From contig NZ_OY781873.1 in assembly GCF_963677075.1 (NCBI RefSeq), forward strand, positions 2,877,715 through 2,941,714: DNA of 64,000 bases, in the 5' to 3' direction. Below the pieces are notes generated by a model. The model saw only the letters and a list, made by a program, of their open reading frames with translations, searched no databases and was not told the DNA's origin. The stretch is from an uncultured Sphaerochaeta sp. (GTDB taxonomy: Bacteria; Spirochaetota; Spirochaetia; Sphaerochaetales; Sphaerochaetaceae). Position 1 is the first letter of the stretch. Every line of letters starts with the position of its first letter. The position numbers were made by a program, and so were the translations under genes. Positions 61,350 to 64,000 of the stretch are shown piece by piece.

Positions 61350-64000
61350 CTCATTCTCTTCTTCTCAAGGATCCTGTCACCCAAATTCACTGAATATTTC
61401 CAATCAGGTTGGGAAAAATCCTCATACCGGATTACTTGTTCTTCTGCTTCCAATAGTTTCCCACTCATGTTGTATTCGAGATAGAGAACATTCCAGATGG
61501 TCTTGTTTTGCATGTACATGATGGCTCCGATATGTTTTTTTCTATCCCAAGCCCTTAGAACATCGCCTTTCTCTGCCATCAATACCACAGTTATATCGTA
61601 TCCGGGAATGGTAAACATTTTGTCTTTCTTATCACTCAATTGTGATTGTCTTGCTTGTTCAATCAAACCAGCTGTACCCATCAAAAGTTGGGGCTCAGCC
61701 TTTTCGCAGAATGATACAAAAGGATTCTCGCTTTCCCACTCAGGATTCAATCTTTCCAAAATATCCCGAAGTGTAGACGGCAAGTCCCTCCCCACACTAC
61801 TTGCTACAGTTTCTTGCTGGAACCCTGAAAAACCCAATCTCTGCTCAGGTTTTTTTTGCGGTTGTGGCTTCTCAGCAGTCTTTGCAATGGTATCGGCAAG
61901 TAAGAACCGCGGAATACCCGTCGTTTCATCCTCTCCAACTTCATCTTCCACTACTGCTGATTCAGATACAACCTTCTCTTGTTTTCTATATTCAGGAGGT
62001 AAAGCAAGACGATTATCAGGATGGAAGGGTTTTTCTTCCTCTACGGGAGGTTCTTCCTCTACGGGAGGTTCTTCCTCTACAGGAGTCTCTTCCTCTACGG
62101 GAGATTCTTCCTCTACGGGAGGTTCTTCCTCTACAGGAGTCTCTTCCTCTACGGGAGTCTCTTCCTCTACGGGAGTCTCTTCCTCTACGGGAGGTTCTTC
62201 CTCTACGGGAGGTTCTTCCTCTACGGGAGTCTCTTCCTCTACGGGAGTCTCTTCCTCTACGGGAGTCTCTTCCTCTACGGGAGTCTCTTCCTCTACGGGA
62301 GATTCTTCCTCTACGGGAGATTCTTCCTCTACGGGAGATTCTTCCTCTACGGGAGATTCTTCCTCTACGGGAGATTCTTCCTCTACGGGAGATTCTTCCT
62401 CTACGGGAGATTCTTCCTCTATGGGAGAAAGTCCATCATCTACCCCTTTTACAATATTTGAGAGATGCCCGAAGAATGAAAACGGATTGGCAGGAGCTTC
62501 GTCTTCATCATGTTCTTCTTCCAAGAGCATATTCTCAAAATCATTTTCATCATCTTCATCACTCGTATAGCTCGCATGGAACATCTCACTATCTTCTTCA
62601 GCTTCATCTTCCATGTCTGCATCTGCTGTGATCAGAAAATCTTCATCTTCATAATCTATATCATTTTCGTATGAAGCATCATCAATAATGCAGTACGCTT
62701 CCGTTTCATACTCATCATTGTCATTGTCTTCTTCAGTTTCCATTGAAGGATCGAACATATTCTCTTCATCGAGATCAAAAAGACTGGGTTGCTCACTTCC
62801 AAGGACGATATCACCTGCTGTTTCATACTCGTCAGATTCACTTTCATCAAGGTTTTGCTCTTCATCTACAGTGGCATCGCGTGCTGTGAAGTAGGAAGCA
62901 CCAGTGAAGGGCACTTCTGAGGGAATATCATCTTCTGAGGGAATATCATCTTCTGAGGGAATATCATCTTCTGAGGGAATATCATCTTCTGAGGGAATAT
63001 CATCTTCTGAGGGAATATCATCTTCCGAGGGAATATCATCTTCCGAGGGAATATCATCTTCCGAGGGAATATCATCTTCCGAGGGAATATCATCTTCCGA
63101 GGGAATATCATCTTCCGAGGGAATATCATCTTCCGAGGGAATATCATCTTCCGAGGGAATATCATCTTCCGAGGGAATATCATCTTCCGAGGGAATATCA
63201 TCTTCCGAGGGAATATCATCTTCCGAGGGAATATCATCTTCCGAGGGAATATCATCTTCCGAGGGAATATCATCTTCCGAGGGAATATCATCTTCTATTG
63301 GAAGAACAGTTTCTTTCTCTTCATTGTCATGATGATGTACTCCTGCAAATGGGGAAAGGCCCAACAACTCCTTGAGCTCTGAAACTCCTTCCCAGCTGGA
63401 TGCTAGGTTGGCAAGCTGCAGGAACGAGAGTCTCAACACACCCTCCTGAACTTCCAAGGGATAGAGCGTAGGGTGTTTTGTATCGATAAGAACTGAAATT
63501 GCAGGATGAGATTGGGCAAGCTTACTGGCTGCAATGGTTTTCTGCAAATTTTGGACATATTGCTCAGAATCACGAAAAGGATTTTCTTCTACCTCCTCTC
63601 CATGGCTGGAAGGAACCTGAACAACAACCTGCTTCTCTTCATTTTCATAGAGAGCATCAAGATATCCATCCCTAAAATCAACATTTGAGGTATAATTCAG
63701 GGTACCCAACATTGCAGTAAAGAAGGTTACCGGCACCAGAGTCCGCTTTTCAGCTTCAATAGTACTCCACTCTTTTGCAAGTTCCTCATCCTGCGAACAA
63801 ACAGCTCTCTTAATATACCCATATGCCTTATCGAGCAAGGAATGACCTACAAAACAATAGAATGATGCATCCACGCGGAGGAATGGTCGCTCATCACTGT
63901 CCAAACCATCAATCAGTAAATGACTTGAATCATCATAGTCCCTTGAGGCAAGAGCATCTGAGAGTAAATACGCATCACGCTCATTGAGACTCGTATCATC
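61346..64000 (-). CDS. Large acidic protein with two hexapeptide repeat arrays, N-terminus beyond right edge
   Basis: The frame is open to position 64000, so the start is outside the window; 884 residues are visible. The N-terminal visible part (to about 61690 bases upstream of the array, coded by 63300-64000) is a soluble helical region. Then come about 21 copies of EDDIPS (62917-63294), an acidic linker rich in Asp, Glu, Ser and Tyr, about 22 copies of PVEEE[S/T/P] (62033-62428), and a non-repetitive C-terminal domain of about 230 residues (RFLLADTIAKT to RILEKKRMR). No signal or membrane segment is seen in the visible part. I recognise no family. It is coupled to suhB downstream. Confidence 0.82.
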   Translation of the reverse strand, partial: DDTSLNERDAYLLSDALASRDYDDSSHLLIDGLDSDERPFLRVDASFYCFVGHSLLDKAYGYIKRAVCSQDEELAKEWSTIEAEKRTLVPVTFFTAMLGTLNYTSNVDFRDGYLDALYENEEKQVVVQVPSSHGEEVEENPFRDSEQYVQNLQKTIAASKLAQSHPAISVLIDTKHPTLYPLEVQEGVLRLSFLQLANLASSWEGVSELKELLGLSPFAGVHHHDNEEKETVLPIEDDIPSEDDIPSEDDIPSEDDIPSEDDIPSEDDIPSEDDIPSEDDIPSEDDIPSEDDIPSEDDIPSEDDIPSEDDIPSEDDIPSEDDIPSEDDIPSEDDIPSEDDIPSEDDIPSEDDIPSEDDIPSEVPFTGASYFTARDATVDEEQNLDESESDEYETAGDIVLGSEQPSLFDLDEENMFDPSMETEEDNDNDEYETEAYCIIDDASYENDIDYEDEDFLITADADMEDEAEEDSEMFHASYTSDEDDENDFENMLLEEEHDEDEAPANPFSFFGHLSNIVKGVDDGLSPIEEESPVEEESPVEEESPVEEESPVEEESPVEEESPVEEESPVEEETPVEEETPVEEETPVEEETPVEEEPPVEEEPPVEEETPVEEETPVEEETPVEEEPPVEEESPVEEETPVEEEPPVEEEPPVEEEKPFHPDNRLALPPEYRKQEKVVSESAVVEDEVGEDETTGIPRFLLADTIAKTAEKPQPQKKPEQRLGFSGFQQETVASSVGRDLPSTLRDILERLNPEWESENPFVSFCEKAEPQLLMGTAGLIEQARQSQLSDKKDKMFTIPGYDITVVLMAEKGDVLRAWDRKKHIGAIMYMQNKTIWNVLYLEYNMSGKLLEAEEQVIRYEDFSQPDWKYSVNLGDRILEKKRMR
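62033..62428 (-). repeat. Tandem 18-bp repeat array, about 22 units, coding PVEEE[S/T/P]
   Basis: The unit reads TTCTTCCTCTACGGGAGG on the plus strand and repeats without spacers and without loss of frame. Units differ mainly at the codon giving Ser, Thr or Pro, in runs (seven Ser, four Thr, two Pro, then mixed), as expected from slippage and unequal exchange. Confidence 0.95.
62917..63294 (-). repeat. Tandem 18-bp repeat array, 21 units, coding EDDIPS
   Basis: The plus-strand unit is CTGAGGGAATATCATCTT or CCGAGGGAATATCATCTT. Six units with CTGAGG (62917-63024) are followed by fifteen with CCGAGG (63025-63294). The only difference is silent (Ser TCA or TCG), so two blocks spread separately while the protein sequence stayed fixed. 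Confidence 0.95.

Noticed and set aside
61497..62570. Long plus-strand open frames across the hexapeptide arrays (Ser-Ser-Thr-Gly and Leu-Arg repeats), also 61801-62631, 62021-62461 and 62904-63332
   Set aside because: They are by-products of 18-bp units that contain no stop in several frames. They lack ribosome-binding sites, and the minus frame continues into non-repetitive protein at both ends.
62917..63294. Possible CRISPR array
   Set aside because: The 18-bp units abut directly with no unique spacers and stay in one reading frame; no cas genes are near.

Overview
The window is about 64 kb of gene-dense bacterial chromosome with middling GC content. It looks like a free-living or gut spirochaete, most likely Sphaerochaeta or a close relative. 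This is inferred from the fused PyrB-PyrI aspartate transcarbamoylase (known from Treponema and Thermotoga), the BMP and ChvE-type uptake systems, the L21-L27-Obg-NadD-YqeK-RsfS order, and binding proteins with an 'AxG-x-x-E' start after the signal peptide. No database search was possible, so the genus is not proven. I saw no rRNA, tRNA, insertion sequence, prophage or CRISPR array.

Layout. 1-3832 (minus): an AAA ATPase cut by the left edge, a CpsB/CapC-type PHP phosphatase, and a coupled set pdxA, lipoprotein, cobO. 3960-4247: a tiny, extremely acidic protein with its own promoter and terminator. 4396-8403: a TrpXYZ-like ABC importer with two tandem binding proteins, each with its own promoter and terminator. 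8454-9815: a MATE exporter. 10024-14962: a ChvE/GguAB-type sugar importer followed by a LacI-family regulator. 18811-14964 (minus): rplU, rpmA, obgE, nadD, yqeK, a lipoprotein, rsfS. 18955-19527: a TetR regulator. Then argS, a frameshifted birA facing bioY, cysE, a GNAT acetyltransferase, mtaB, tyrA, pta and a second MATE exporter. 34522-29100 (minus): a five-gene run HAD, phosphosugar mutase, membrane protein, comEC, rsmA. Then an RlmI-like methyltransferase, a cysteine-cluster protein, corA with an upstream leader ORF, an HD-domain protein and an unknown membrane protein. 45914-39940 (minus): the pyrimidine operon pyrBI-pyrE-pyrF-pyrDK-pyrC, preceded by a leader peptide and terminator. 50249-46092 (minus): a Wza/Wzc-like polysaccharide export pair. 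50734-55500: a BMP-type nucleoside or sugar importer. Then ybaK, a ridA-gcvT-acyltransferase-DUF6320-like operon, HAD and inositol monophosphatase genes, and a very acidic protein with two hexapeptide arrays, cut by the right edge.

The most interesting signals are regulatory. (1) The pyrBI transcript starts with a 28-codon leader ORF whose stop codon lies in the loop of a terminator directly before the pyrBI ribosome-binding site. This resembles the enterobacterial pyrBI attenuator but has an unrelated peptide. (2) A second 28-codon ORF with a strong ribosome-binding site precedes corA; a hairpin after its stop can cover the corA ribosome-binding site. (3) At least seven genes have no Shine-Dalgarno and start 5-7 bases after a good -10 box, as expected of leaderless mRNAs. 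(4) The right-edge protein carries about 21 and 22 copies of two different 18-bp repeats.
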